Of a DNA stretch of 64,000 nucleotides, positions 7,830-16,175 are shown piece after piece; within the stretch, counting starts at the first letter, position 1; each line of letters starts with the position of its first letter. The notes below the pieces were generated by a model that saw only the letters and a program-made list of their open reading frames with translations, was not told where the DNA came from and did not search any database. This stretch comes from Nitrososphaerota archaeon (GTDB lineage Archaea; Thermoproteota; Nitrososphaeria; Nitrososphaerales; Nitrosopumilaceae): contig JAGWHF010000008.1 of assembly GCA_028866895.1 (NCBI GenBank), positions 37,734 to 101,733 on the forward strand. The letters are read 5' to 3'. The position numbers and the translations under genes are program-made.

Positions 7830-8837
7830 ATGACTTCTATCGTGATAGTGGGTGGCTTCTATGGTGACGAAGGGAAGGGAAAAATAGTCTCATACCTTGC
7901 AATGAAAGACAATCCGGCAATAGCTGTAAGAGGCGGGGTTGGTCCTAATGCGGGTCATACGATTGAGCACAAGGGGAAGACCTACAAGGTAAGGATGCTC
8001 CCAAGCGCCTTTTTAAACCCGACCACGAGGCTGCTTGTTGGGCCCGGTGTGGTAATCAGTCAGGATGTGCTGTTAAAAGAGATAAATGAATTTGGCGTGC
8101 AGGACAGGACATTTGTGGACTACCAATGTGGAATCATAGAAGAATCCCACAGGGTGGCTGACTCTAAAGGGAGGCTCAAGGAATCGATAGGAAGTACTGG
8201 AACAGGGACAGGTCCTGCGAATGCGGACAGGGCAATGCGGACCTTAAAGTTGGCAAAAGATGTGGACTCTCTTGCACTGTACTTGGACGATATCCCAAAC
8301 GCAGTAAATTTCGCTTTGGAACGAGAGGAAAAGGTTATGGTGGAAGGTACTCAAGGCACTTTTCTCTCCCTCTGGCACGGGACTTATCCATATGTGACCT
8401 CCAAGGATGTTACAGCCTCTGCCATATGCGCTGACATAGGATTGGGACCAAAAAATGTTGATGAGGTGATGGTAGTATTCAAGTCCTACGTTACCAGGGT
8501 GGGAGAGGGACCGTTGAAAAATGAGCTCAGTCAGGAAACGGCCGGTTTGAAGGGATGGAAGGAAACAGGCACTGTCACGGGAAGGACAAGAAGGGCCGCC
8601 GATTTTGACTTTGATCTTGCAAAAAGGGCGGTAATGCTAAACAGCGCGACACAGATTGCACTGACAAAACTTGACGTGATATATCCAGAATGTGCACACA
8701 TGCAGTCTTTTTCTGACCTCAGTTCTCCAGCCAAGTACTTTGTTAAGAACATAGAGGAACAGCTGAAGGTTCCGGTAACACTCATTGGGACGGGGGCGGA
8801 TGCCGATGACGTCATTGACAGACGTAAAGAGTTGTGA
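7830..8837 (+). CDS. purA: Adenylosuccinate synthetase
   Basis: PurA converts IMP, aspartate and GTP to adenylosuccinate, the first committed step to AMP. The N-terminal GTP loop GGFYGDEGKGK and the following GGVGPNAGHT segment are diagnostic. GSTGTGTGPA, VEGTQG and TVTGRTRRAADFD are the further IMP/GTP/Asp-binding motifs. At 335 residues this is the short archaeal form, against about 430 in bacteria. The ATG at 7830 is chosen because TTAAATAA (7801-7808) lies about 25 bases upstream; an in-frame TTG at 7815 would be too close to that box. Confidence 0.95.
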   Translation: MTSIVIVGGFYGDEGKGKIVSYLAMKDNPAIAVRGGVGPNAGHTIEHKGKTYKVRMLPSAFLNPTTRLLVGPGVVISQDVLLKEINEFGVQDRTFVDYQCGIIEESHRVADSKGRLKESIGSTGTGTGPANADRAMRTLKLAKDVDSLALYLDDIPNAVNFALEREEKVMVEGTQGTFLSLWHGTYPYVTSKDVTASAICADIGLGPKNVDEVMVVFKSYVTRVGEGPLKNELSQETAGLKGWKETGTVTGRTRRAADFDFDLAKRAVMLNSATQIALTKLDVIYPECAHMQSFSDLSSPAKYFVKNIEEQLKVPVTLIGTGADADDVIDRRKEL

Positions 8838-8873
8838 ATCGCAAGCGACTACTTTTAATGGGGTAGTTTAAGG

Positions 8874-9539
8874 ATGAATTCTATGACAAAAAATCCGTTT
8901 TACATTGAACTGTTTGACCTCACGGAATTCTCAAGGCTGGTCTGTGCCTTGGAGCGGATACCGAGAACATGTTTTTCACTCGTTCTTGACGGCAAGGAGG
9001 GGATTTCCGTCCAGATGGACCTGCTAAAGGAGCGACCAGTTAATTACTTTGTCCCAAACACGAAATACGGTCACTATCTTTCCTACGGCTTCAAGACTGG
9101 CAAGGAGGACTGCGACGTCGTAAATACCATCACAAATCCTACATATCTCTACTCTCCAATCATCAGGATCAAGGGAATGCCGGAATCCATGAAACCGGTG
9201 GCGCCGGTTGATACTGATCCATCCTACGAACCACTGGAGCTTGAAGACCTTGCCAGTTTGCTGAAACTAAGCTACGGTTTTGAGGAATCGCCTTTCCCCC
9301 TCTTTGCATTTCCTGACGGCTCGACATGGAAGGTGGGCGTCTTTATGAATTTCAACGAATCTGACGAGGCGTCGTACTTTTGCCATGTGAATCTGGATTA
9401 TGAGCCTACCAAGCCCTTTCTCAAATACTCCAGCAAGGATGGCATCGAACCTTCGTTTGTTGCAGGGATTAGCGAGCATGGTTATTCCTACCTCAAGGTA
9501 ATAAAACTAAAAGGCAAACATCCACTGGTCAAGCCATGA
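8874..9539 (+). CDS. Conserved hypothetical protein upstream of pyrF
   Basis: This 221-residue soluble protein has no signal peptide or membrane segment. It is rich in aromatic and Pro residues, for example NPTYLYSPIIRIKGMP and FPDGSTWKVGVFMNF. I recognise no catalytic motif. Its stop overlaps the pyrF start (ATGA at 9536-9539), so it is translationally coupled to pyrF and may be linked to pyrimidine metabolism or simply co-expressed. A second ATG at 8883 is an alternative start. Confidence 0.65.
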   Translation: MNSMTKNPFYIELFDLTEFSRLVCALERIPRTCFSLVLDGKEGISVQMDLLKERPVNYFVPNTKYGHYLSYGFKTGKEDCDVVNTITNPTYLYSPIIRIKGMPESMKPVAPVDTDPSYEPLELEDLASLLKLSYGFEESPFPLFAFPDGSTWKVGVFMNFNESDEASYFCHVNLDYEPTKPFLKYSSKDGIEPSFVAGISEHGYSYLKVIKLKGKHPLVKP

Positions 9540-10288
9540 ACGGATTCAGAGCCCGGATGGCGAGGGCATCATCACGCAAGGGTCGGATAATACTTGCCAA
9601 CGATCTCGATGATGTAGACGTGAAAAGCCTCAAGAAGAAGACGATCTCAAACATAAGGGCCCTTGGAAGAAATGTCTGCGCCCTCAAGCTAAATTTTCAT
9701 GTAATCCTACCTCTTGACAAAGGGTCGCTGCTGGCAATAAACAGATCTGCACACAAGGAAGGGTTGCAAACCATAGCAGACATCAAGCTGAACGATATTG
9801 GGAACACCAACATGATGGCTCTCAGAAGGCTGTGGGATTGTGGCTTTGATGCCGTAATAGCAAACCCGATCATGGGTCCCGAAAATTTGGCCGAGTTGGT
9901 GACCTCTGCCCACCGGAAGGGGCGCGGTGTCATAACTCTCGTACATATGAGTCATCCCGGCGCAAAAATCGGCTACGGGCTTGAAATAAAGGATCCAAGA
10001 TCAGGTAGGACAAGGAAACTCCACGACCTCTTCCTAGACTGGTCCTACTCTTCAGGTGTTGACGGCATAGTGGTGGGTGCTACCGTCCCTGAGATCATAT
10101 CCTATGCAAGGAAGAAGGTGGGGGACAGGTGCGATATCTATTCCCCTGGAGTAGGCACTCAGGGAGGTGATGCAAAAGCAGCCCTTGAGGCAGGATCAAG
10201 CTATCTAATAGTTGGCAGGACCATTCTCAGGTCTAAAAATCCGGTATCCACTGCAGAAAACCTGCGGCAGCTAAGTCTGGAATCCTGA
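9536..10288 (+). CDS. pyrF: Orotidine 5'-phosphate decarboxylase
   Basis: PyrF decarboxylates OMP to UMP, the last step of de novo pyrimidine synthesis. The 250-residue TIM barrel shows the ILANDLDD phosphate-proximal strand, the catalytic DIKLNDIGNTN (Asp-x-Lys-x2-Asp), SPGVGTQGG and the phosphate-binding YLIVGRTI. It follows an overlapping hypothetical gene. PyrD and PyrK of the same pathway are encoded about 23 kb away at 32.9-34.6 kb. Its 3' end overlaps the convergent Nudix gene by 18 bases. Confidence 0.93.
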   Translation: MNGFRARMARASSRKGRIILANDLDDVDVKSLKKKTISNIRALGRNVCALKLNFHVILPLDKGSLLAINRSAHKEGLQTIADIKLNDIGNTNMMALRRLWDCGFDAVIANPIMGPENLAELVTSAHRKGRGVITLVHMSHPGAKIGYGLEIKDPRSGRTRKLHDLFLDWSYSSGVDGIVVGATVPEIISYARKKVGDRCDIYSPGVGTQGGDAKAALEAGSSYLIVGRTILRSKNPVSTAENLRQLSLES

Positions 10289-10687
10289 CTCTCTTACCTT
10301 CTTCATTAAATTTTGCGCCGTTTTATACGTCAATTTTTGCAGTGCGTCGTCAAATCTCAACCAAACGAATCCCTGGTGTTCGTGAGAGATTCTTACCTCC
10401 TCGGTGGGGGTTTCAGCCAGGAAGAAGACCACCTCTTTGTGAACGAGTTTGCCGTCGCGCTGGTAATGATACTCGACCTTGTTCTCAAAACCATTCACGA
10501 AATTCACATCAGTTATGCCCGTCTCCTCCCTCACTTCCCTCAAGACCGTCTCCTTGAACGACTCCCCCTTCTCTATATTTCCCTTGACAAAGTCCCAGTG
10601 GCCCGAGGGGTAATTCAAAAGAAGGTATGTTCTTCCATGCGGGGTGTTCCTATATAGGATGGCGCCAGCCGACCTCTCCTCTATCAT
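10271..10687 (-). CDS. Nudix hydrolase (Ap4A-type)
   Basis: This 138-residue single Nudix domain has the box GNIEKGESFKETVLREVREE followed by TGI. The N-terminal ERSAGAILYRN and the WDFVKG strand resemble diadenosine tetraphosphate hydrolases (Ap4A pyrophosphohydrolases). The expected reaction is Mg-dependent cleavage of a nucleoside diphosphate linkage. It overlaps pyrF tail to tail; co-regulation is not implied. The exact substrate is unproved. Confidence 0.85.
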   Translation of the reverse strand: MIEERSAGAILYRNTPHGRTYLLLNYPSGHWDFVKGNIEKGESFKETVLREVREETGITDVNFVNGFENKVEYHYQRDGKLVHKEVVFFLAETPTEEVRISHEHQGFVWLRFDDALQKLTYKTAQNLMKKVRESGFQT

Positions 10688-10721
10688 GTAATTGTAACTT
10701 TAAAACGGGTATTTTTCTTTT

Positions 10722-11513
10722 CTATTTGCCAAGCCTTCGGCTTCTTTTTTGGAACGTCCTTATCGCCCTCATGAGATCAATCTTTCTAAACTCTGGCCAG
10801 TATACGTCCATGAAAACCAGCTCACTGTAGGCGCTCTGCCAGATTAGAAAACCGCTTAGCCTCTTCTCCCCAGACGTCCTCAGGATCAGGTCAGGCGAGG
10901 ATTGGGGAAGGTACGATGTATACAGGCATGATTCTATGACGTCCTTGTCTATCCTGTCCACCTCAAGGGATCCTTCCTTTATCTTGGAGCCTATCTTCTT
11001 TACTGCGTCAACCAATTCGTTCTGACCCCCATAGGCAATCGCTATGTTGAGGTAATGGTTGTCATAGTCCTTGGTGGCATTCTCAAGTTTCCTGAGTATG
11101 TCTACTAGGTAATCGGGCAGCAGTTCTATCCGCCCAATGCCCCTTACATGCATGCGATTTTTGTGAATTCGTGGGTCATTGTACAGCTTTTCAAGCCTCT
11201 GGTTTATCAGGCCGTAAAGGTATACTAACTCCTCGTCATTCCTCGTGAGGTTCTCTGCGGAAAGGACGTATAGGGTGATTATCTTGATATTTAGTTCCTC
11301 GCACCAATCCAGAAGCTTTTCCACCGCATCAGCGCCCCTGAAATGTCCGTCCATTTTTACGACAAGATTCCTCTTAGCCCATCTTCTGTTGCCATCAAGT
11401 ATAATGGCAATGTGTTTTGGGATTTCTCCTGACCTTATCTCCTTTTCAAGCTTCTTGGAGTATAATGTGTAAAAACCTCCTAACTGAAAGGCTCTATCCC
11501 TTATTCCGATAAT
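10722..11513 (-). CDS. uppS: Cis-prenyltransferase (UppS family), apparently with a non-standard start codon
   Basis: This enzyme should elongate allylic diphosphates with isopentenyl diphosphate to a long cis-polyprenyl diphosphate, the precursor of the archaeal glycan-carrier dolichol. The signature HIAIILDGNRRWAKR, NIAIAYGGQNELVDA, DLILRTSGEKRLSGF and FMDVYWPEF are present. The first ATG (11354) lies after the catalytic DGNRRW, so translation must begin upstream. In that frame back to the stop at 11519 there is no ATG, GTG or TTG. Candidates are ATT 11513, ATC 11510 or ATA 11504, just after a GGTGGTGA ribosome-binding site and overlapping the end of the DUF373 gene. The 263-residue length from 11513 is normal. 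Confidence 0.85.
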   Translation of the reverse strand: MIGIRDRAFQLGGFYTLYSKKLEKEIRSGEIPKHIAIILDGNRRWAKRNLVVKMDGHFRGADAVEKLLDWCEELNIKIITLYVLSAENLTRNDEELVYLYGLINQRLEKLYNDPRIHKNRMHVRGIGRIELLPDYLVDILRKLENATKDYDNHYLNIAIAYGGQNELVDAVKKIGSKIKEGSLEVDRIDKDVIESCLYTSYLPQSSPDLILRTSGEKRLSGFLIWQSAYSELVFMDVYWPEFRKIDLMRAIRTFQKRSRRLGK

Positions 11514-12649
11514 ACTTCACCACCCTTCTTCTTTCTATACTTGTGGAAAAGCAGGGAGGCCGATACAAGTATTACTGCCAATCCTATGAGCAAGGGTGGG
11601 ATTAGGGTGAAAGGACTCTGGTCCTTTGTCATCACTGTATTAAACTGCGAAATGATGGGATAGAGTGTAACGAGCACGATTATTCTCAGTATGTCTGTTA
11701 TAGATCTAATGCTTCCCTTAAACCAGCTGCTCAGCAGAGATCCTCCGAATATGCAGCCAATTCCCATCCAAAGGAAAGGCAGCATGCCCTCTACAAACAT
11801 CCCAATCGTCTGCTTGCTTCCAAATATCTTGATGATCTCGTCCGGCTTTGTGGTGGATATATGTGGAGTTACTGCACTTATGCCTGCGGTAATTGAGGCC
11901 AGGACAAAAAGTATGCCAGCTACTAGAGTGAAGACCCTTATGAATCCGGCGGGAGTGGGTTTTGTCCAATGTGACCATGCCCTGTCAATATCAAAAGCTC
12001 TTATGAGAAAGGCTCCTCCAAGCACGCTTATCATTACGGCAAAAATTTCCTTGGTGAGCCCAAGAACGGTGGCTATGCCGCCAAGTACGAGCAGAATTCC
12101 TGGAACACCAAGAAAGAACTTTGAATATTTTGAATCAAAAGCTACTGCCTTCAAATAACGTCCCAATACTGCGTAAGAATATTCAACCGTCCTGCTCACC
12201 CTCATAACTACCCGCTTGACAGAAACTATTGGCAAGACATTTTGAATTATGGGGATTACACTCTCGTCATCCTCTCCGTCAGATACTATCACTGCACCAT
12301 TTGCCGAAAAGGCTTGGACTATGTTCTTAACCTGAGATACGATCTTTTCGTCTCCTTGAACGCCCTTGTTTTCCGTTCCGGAGACTACCGCCACCTCAGC
12401 TTGGTATCCCTTGCTTATGAGGTCCTCAAATGTCTTGACGGCCGCAAATATGGAGTTGGAATCCGCATCTTCAGGGTCCTCAAGGGCAAGCCGCTGCGCA
12501 GCCTCGATGCACGCGTTTCTCCCTACTACGGGAGTGGTAACACCTGCCTTGCTCCCTATATCGTCGTCCCTGTCAACACATATCACCAACAGCCTGCTTG
12601 CCTTGGTCTGCGGACCGCTCTTCTGAAGGTCGGCCTCCTTAGTCGACAT
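11501..12649 (-). CDS. DUF373-family membrane protein
   Basis: This 382-residue protein matches DUF373. A soluble N-terminal domain (residues 18-160) includes LLVICVDRDDDIGSKAGV and VSDGEDDESVIPIIQ. About six membrane helices follow from residue 180 on. The DRDDD and DGEDDE acidic clusters are family features; the biochemical role is unknown. It is upstream of uppS on the same strand and overlaps its start, which hints at a lipid or envelope link, by inference. Confidence 0.85.
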   Translation of the reverse strand: MSTKEADLQKSGPQTKASRLLVICVDRDDDIGSKAGVTTPVVGRNACIEAAQRLALEDPEDADSNSIFAAVKTFEDLISKGYQAEVAVVSGTENKGVQGDEKIVSQVKNIVQAFSANGAVIVSDGEDDESVIPIIQNVLPIVSVKRVVMRVSRTVEYSYAVLGRYLKAVAFDSKYSKFFLGVPGILLVLGGIATVLGLTKEIFAVMISVLGGAFLIRAFDIDRAWSHWTKPTPAGFIRVFTLVAGILFVLASITAGISAVTPHISTTKPDEIIKIFGSKQTIGMFVEGMLPFLWMGIGCIFGGSLLSSWFKGSIRSITDILRIIVLVTLYPIISQFNTVMTKDQSPFTLIPPLLIGLAVILVSASLLFHKYRKKKGGEVLSE

Positions 12650-12747
12650 GATATATACGAAATTCGTACTTCCTATTAATTAACCTAATTTCTGTCAAAT
12701 ATTGTCAAATTCAAGTAAATTCTTCACATTTCATGCCTTTGACAATC

Positions 12748-13245
12748 TTATGGCCGTGTCTCATTGGATTTTAGGATGTAGGATTCTGTCTCGTTCAGAA
12801 GGTTCGACATCTTTGAGAGTTCCGCAGAGAGATCTGATGCCGTGGTCCCGCCTTTTACCATGTTGGCAAGTCCTACGGACTCGGCAAGATAATCGTTGTA
12901 TTTTTTCAAAGCGTCATCATAATTGAGATAACTCCTGCTCCACGCTGCCGGCGGGTTATACCCCAGCAGCTCTGATATCAGCGATGATGTTTGGGATGAC
13001 GAGGTCTGTGCCATGGTGACAAAGTCGTCCGGTGAGATGGTCTTGTTAAGCAAGCCCTGAAGGTTTGACTGCATGGTTTCCATGATTACCAAGTGTCTTT
13101 CCCTTATGCTCTCAATCTCGTTTCCGTATCCTGACACCGTGGCTGTGTGCTCTGCTTGATGCGGCAATATCCACATTATCGAACTTCCGGCTGCTATTCC
13201 GACAAGTATGATGATGGTAAGAATGATCCCTTTCTTGGTGGCCAT
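12748..13245 (-). CDS. Membrane-anchored extracellular hypothetical protein
   Basis: From ATG 13245 the product is 165 residues: a basic tip (MATKKG), one hydrophobic anchor (IILTIIILVGIAAG), then a helical, Ser/Asn-rich domain probably outside the cell. The start is preferred over a codon 16 residues upstream because a TATA-like ATATTTTTAAG lies about 25 bases before 13245 on the minus strand. I do not recognise a family. The helical tail includes ESIRERHLVIMETMQSN, resembling sensory extracytoplasmic helices. Confidence 0.6.
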   Translation of the reverse strand: MATKKGIILTIIILVGIAAGSSIMWILPHQAEHTATVSGYGNEIESIRERHLVIMETMQSNLQGLLNKTISPDDFVTMAQTSSSQTSSLISELLGYNPPAAWSRSYLNYDDALKKYNDYLAESVGLANMVKGGTTASDLSAELSKMSNLLNETESYILKSNETRP

Positions 13246-13496
13246 CCAAGTGATTTTTTTTACGGCGCTTAAAAATATAACTTTGGGTAACAATTTGATG
13301 ATTCTGTAACCTAATTGTTAAATTCTTCAAGTTGGATCAGTTCAACCCAAGAAATATCAAAAAAGTGCAATTTTTTGTATAAAATCTTCAGATGTGGCCT
13401 GAGAACGACATTGTAAAAATTTAACAGCCTCTAGCGTATAGTGAAATAAATTTTACAGCGCCTTGCTAAATACCACTTCCTTTGTAAGAAGATGAA

Positions 13497-13640
13497 ATGA
13501 CTCAAGCCTACTGCGTCAAATGCAGGAAGAAAGTCGAGATCGCAAATCCAAAAGAGGTTAAGCTTAAGAATGGACGACCTGCGGTAAAGGGCCAATGCCC
13601 GAAATGTGGCACTAACGTCTTTCGAATAGGAAAGCCTTAG
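13497..13640 (+). CDS. Small zinc-ribbon protein (DUF5679-like)
   Basis: This 47-residue protein begins MTQAYCVKCRKKVEI and has a second knuckle CPKCGTNVF, giving a four-Cys zinc ribbon. The conserved Lys/Arg-rich middle ends in GRPAVKGQCPKCG, as in the DUF5679 zinc ribbons common in archaea. It precedes the aIF2-beta gene on the same strand by 46 bases. Its function is unknown; the small basic ribbon suggests nucleic-acid binding. Confidence 0.8.
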   Translation: MTQAYCVKCRKKVEIANPKEVKLKNGRPAVKGQCPKCGTNVFRIGKP

Positions 13641-13686
13641 AAGACCACTTACTTCTTTTTTGAAACATAAATCAATATAGGTAGCA

Positions 13687-14127
13687 TTGCTGGTAAGAGA
13701 ACAATTGGCAAAAAGCGAGTACGAGAAACTGCTAAAGAAGGTACAGGATAAGGTATCTGAGATAAGGAAGGATTCCACCTCTAGATTCGAACTGCCAAAG
13801 GTGGACATTATGTGGCAGGGTAACAGGACATTCTTCAGGAACTTTTCAGAATTTCCGAAGGTCCTACGCAGGGAGCCCGAGAAAATACTGCAATATTTGT
13901 CAAAAGAGTTTGCCACTCCTGCCCAACTCGCTGGAGACAAGGCCGTCTTTGTTGGCAAGAAAGAGCCGCACGAGTTTACCTCCCTGCTTACGAGGTATGT
14001 GAAGGAATACGTGGAGTGCCCTATGTGCAAGAGCCCCGATACTAGGATAGAAAAATCAAACAGGGTTCACTTTCTTGTGTGCGAGGCATGTGGAGCCAAG
14101 TCTCCTCTAAAGGGTCAATACGCATAA
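13687..14127 (+). CDS. Translation initiation factor aIF2, beta subunit
   Basis: aIF2-beta is part of the heterotrimer that brings initiator tRNA to the ribosome. The 146-residue protein has the alpha-beta core (FRNFSEFPKVLRREPEKILQYL) and a C-terminal zinc ribbon (CPMCKSPDT...CEACGAKSPL). The start is TTG at 13687 after a TATA-like region near 13663-13672. The stop overlaps the next ATG (TAATG), so it is coupled to the DUF424 gene. Confidence 0.93.
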   Translation: MLVREQLAKSEYEKLLKKVQDKVSEIRKDSTSRFELPKVDIMWQGNRTFFRNFSEFPKVLRREPEKILQYLSKEFATPAQLAGDKAVFVGKKEPHEFTSLLTRYVKEYVECPMCKSPDTRIEKSNRVHFLVCEACGAKSPLKGQYA

Positions 14128-14423
14128 TGGCCTTTGCAGTAAGAATCGTAAACTACCAACGTAACAGGATGTTAAACATATGTGATTCGCACCTGATAGG
14201 GAGAACCTTGATCCAAGACGACCTTACCATGAATATCACTGAAAGCTATTTTGCAGAGAGAATCGTAGACGAGAAGGAGGCTGGGCAACTTCTTCAAAAC
14301 TCCTCCATAATTAACATGGTGGGCGAGGAGACGATAAGCCTGTCAGTAAAACTCGGAATTGGTTCTGCCAAAGGAGTAAAGAAGATTGAGGGAGTCCCAT
14401 TCCTTCTAGTTTTCAAATTTTGA
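14127..14423 (+). CDS. DUF424 protein
   Basis: The 98-residue product matches the archaeal DUF424 family: AVRIVNYQRNRMLNICDSHLIG at the N-terminus, then FAERIVDEKEAGQLLQNSSIINMVGEE. The ATG at 14127 overlaps the aIF2-beta stop. DUF424 genes are often linked to translation genes in archaea, and the tight coupling with aIF2-beta supports a translation-related role, by inference. Confidence 0.83.
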   Translation: MAFAVRIVNYQRNRMLNICDSHLIGRTLIQDDLTMNITESYFAERIVDEKEAGQLLQNSSIINMVGEETISLSVKLGIGSAKGVKKIEGVPFLLVFKF

Positions 14424-14470
14424 AAATACAACAATTATATACGTACCGAGCGGATCGGATGTAGAGAATT

Positions 14471-14782
14471 TTGGGAAAGCGCAAGGTGTTAAGCGAAAGC
14501 GAACTAAAGGAGATGAAAATGCCAGAGGAGGGAGAGATGCTTGGACGCGTGATAAAACTTCTGGGCAGTGATCACGTTCTAGTAAAATGCACCGACGATA
14601 AAACTCGAATGGGGAGAATCCGAGGCAAGTTGAAAAGGAAGATTTGGATCCGAGATAATGATATTGTTACCATAGCTCCTTGGGATTTCAAGGCGGATGA
14701 TAGGGGGGACATAACTTGGAGATACACGCTGTCGCAGGTGGACTGGCTGAAAGAACACGGACACCTTCCGAAGGATTTCTGA
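14471..14782 (+). CDS. Translation initiation factor aIF1A
   Basis: This 103-residue OB-fold protein matches eIF1A/aIF1A, which binds the ribosomal A site and promotes initiation. Key parts are EMLGRVIKLLGSDHVLVKCTD, RGKLKRKIWIRDNDIV and the C-terminal WLKEHGHLPKDF. The start is TTG at 14471; a TATA-like TTATATA lies near 14434-14440. It is followed after 38 bases by the RIO1 gene. Confidence 0.94.
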   Translation: MGKRKVLSESELKEMKMPEEGEMLGRVIKLLGSDHVLVKCTDDKTRMGRIRGKLKRKIWIRDNDIVTIAPWDFKADDRGDITWRYTLSQVDWLKEHGHLPKDF

Positions 14783-14820
14783 CAACGTAATAATTTTTAG
14801 CGAGTCTGCTTTAACTGAAA

Positions 14821-15606
14821 ATGTTGACTGATGAACTACAAGGGCGGCTTGCAAAACGGATTGATCTCAGGATCTTAGAAAAAGAGCGTAAGAAAAAATC
14901 AGAAAAGGACGGATTTGGAAAGAACAAGACAATTGATGAGGTGTTTGACAAATCTACCATGATGACAGTTTCAGGCCTGAAAAATTCAGGAATCATCTCG
15001 TACGTTAATGGTGCAGTTGGATCCGGAAAGGAGTCCAAGACCTACTGGGCAGTAGGGCCTTCCGGAAACGATCTTGCTCTGAAAATATATCTTGTTTCAA
15101 CCTCCAACTTCAAGAAGAGACATCCATATCTGTTGGGGGATCAGAGGTTCTCAAAAATAAGGAAGGGAACAAGGCACCTGGTGGAGATCTGGGCACAAAA
15201 GGAATTTGCCAATCTCAAACAGTGCTATGAGGCCGGAATATCCTGTGCAAGACCCATAACTGTGATTAAAAACGTACTCGTCCTTGACTTTGTGGGAAAA
15301 AACGGGGTTCCATATCCGCTCTTAAACGAGTCGGAGGTGGACTATGGGGATTACCAAGAAGCCATATCGATAATCGAGGATCTGTACAGGAAGGCAAGGA
15401 TAGTGCACGCAGATTTTTCAGAGTATAATATTTTCAAGACTGAGAAGGGGCTGATGATCTTCGACTTTGGCTCATCGATTGACGCAAGGCATGCCAACGC
15501 GAAAGAGTTTCTTGAAAGGGACATTAAAAATATAACCAAATTCTTCGTCAAGAGAGGGTTGACCGTAACAAATCCAGCTGATATAATTGAGAGGTTAACG
15601 AAATGA
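14821..15606 (+). CDS. rio1: RIO1-family serine/threonine kinase
   Basis: This 261-residue atypical kinase acts in small-subunit ribosome maturation in archaea and eukaryotes. Motifs include the glycine-rich VNGAVGSGKESKTYWA, the ATP-binding Lys in LALKIYLV, the catalytic HADFSEYN and metal-binding IFDFGSS. Compared with typical archaeal RIO1 proteins the length is ordinary. The stop overlaps the KH-protein ATG (ATGA), so kinase and KH factor are coupled, as expected for ribosome-assembly partners. Confidence 0.93.
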   Translation: MLTDELQGRLAKRIDLRILEKERKKKSEKDGFGKNKTIDEVFDKSTMMTVSGLKNSGIISYVNGAVGSGKESKTYWAVGPSGNDLALKIYLVSTSNFKKRHPYLLGDQRFSKIRKGTRHLVEIWAQKEFANLKQCYEAGISCARPITVIKNVLVLDFVGKNGVPYPLLNESEVDYGDYQEAISIIEDLYRKARIVHADFSEYNIFKTEKGLMIFDFGSSIDARHANAKEFLERDIKNITKFFVKRGLTVTNPADIIERLTK

Positions 15607-16175
15607 TCTTTGAAAAGACAATCCTGATCCCCCTAGAAAGGGTAGGGGCTTTAATAGGAAAGTCTGGGAAGGTAAAGGCAAAGATTGAAAAGATCTGCGG
15701 CGTCTCCCTGTCAATTGACGGGCAGACGGGAGAGGTTATTATTAGAGGAACCGGTGATGTCGAAAGCATGATGCCGTTCAAGGCCGAGGAGATCGTTCTG
15801 GCAATAGGCAGGGGATTTTCCCCTGACAAGGCAATGGGACTTCTTCAAGGCGAAAATTCATTACACATAATTGATTTACGGGAATTTGTGGGAAAATCGA
15901 CGGCGCAAATTGAGAGGGTGAAGAGCAGGATAATCGGCGAAGGAGGCCGGGTGAGGAAAAACGTGGAGGATTTGAGCGGAGCAAGCATTTCAGTTTATGG
16001 AAGGACGGTTGCCATAATAGGGGAGGGGAGACAACTGCGGTCTGCAGTTCAGGCCATAACCGCTCTCTCAAATGGCAGTACGCATGGCAAGGTATACAAT
16101 GACCTTCAGGAATTCAGACGGAGGCAGAAGATGGAGAGGCTGCAGTTATGGGAGGGGGAGAATATCTTTGAGTAA
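15603..16175 (+). CDS. KH-domain RNA-binding protein (Dim2/Pno1-like)
   Basis: This 190-residue protein has two KH domains. The GxxG loops are GKSG near residue 19 and GEGG near residue 106, with IIGEGGRVRKNVEDLSGASISVYG typical of archaeal Dim2/Pno1. Dim2 binds the 3' end region of 16S rRNA during small-subunit assembly. Coupling with RIO1 upstream supports this role. The 3' end overlaps the Topo VI B start. Confidence 0.9.
   Translation: MIFEKTILIPLERVGALIGKSGKVKAKIEKICGVSLSIDGQTGEVIIRGTGDVESMMPFKAEEIVLAIGRGFSPDKAMGLLQGENSLHIIDLREFVGKSTAQIERVKSRIIGEGGRVRKNVEDLSGASISVYGRTVAIIGEGRQLRSAVQAITALSNGSTHGKVYNDLQEFRRRQKMERLQLWEGENIFE

Noticed and set aside
11691..12158. Plus-strand frame of 155 codons opposite the DUF373 gene
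   Set aside because: The DUF373 gene on the minus strand has clear family features; this frame has none.
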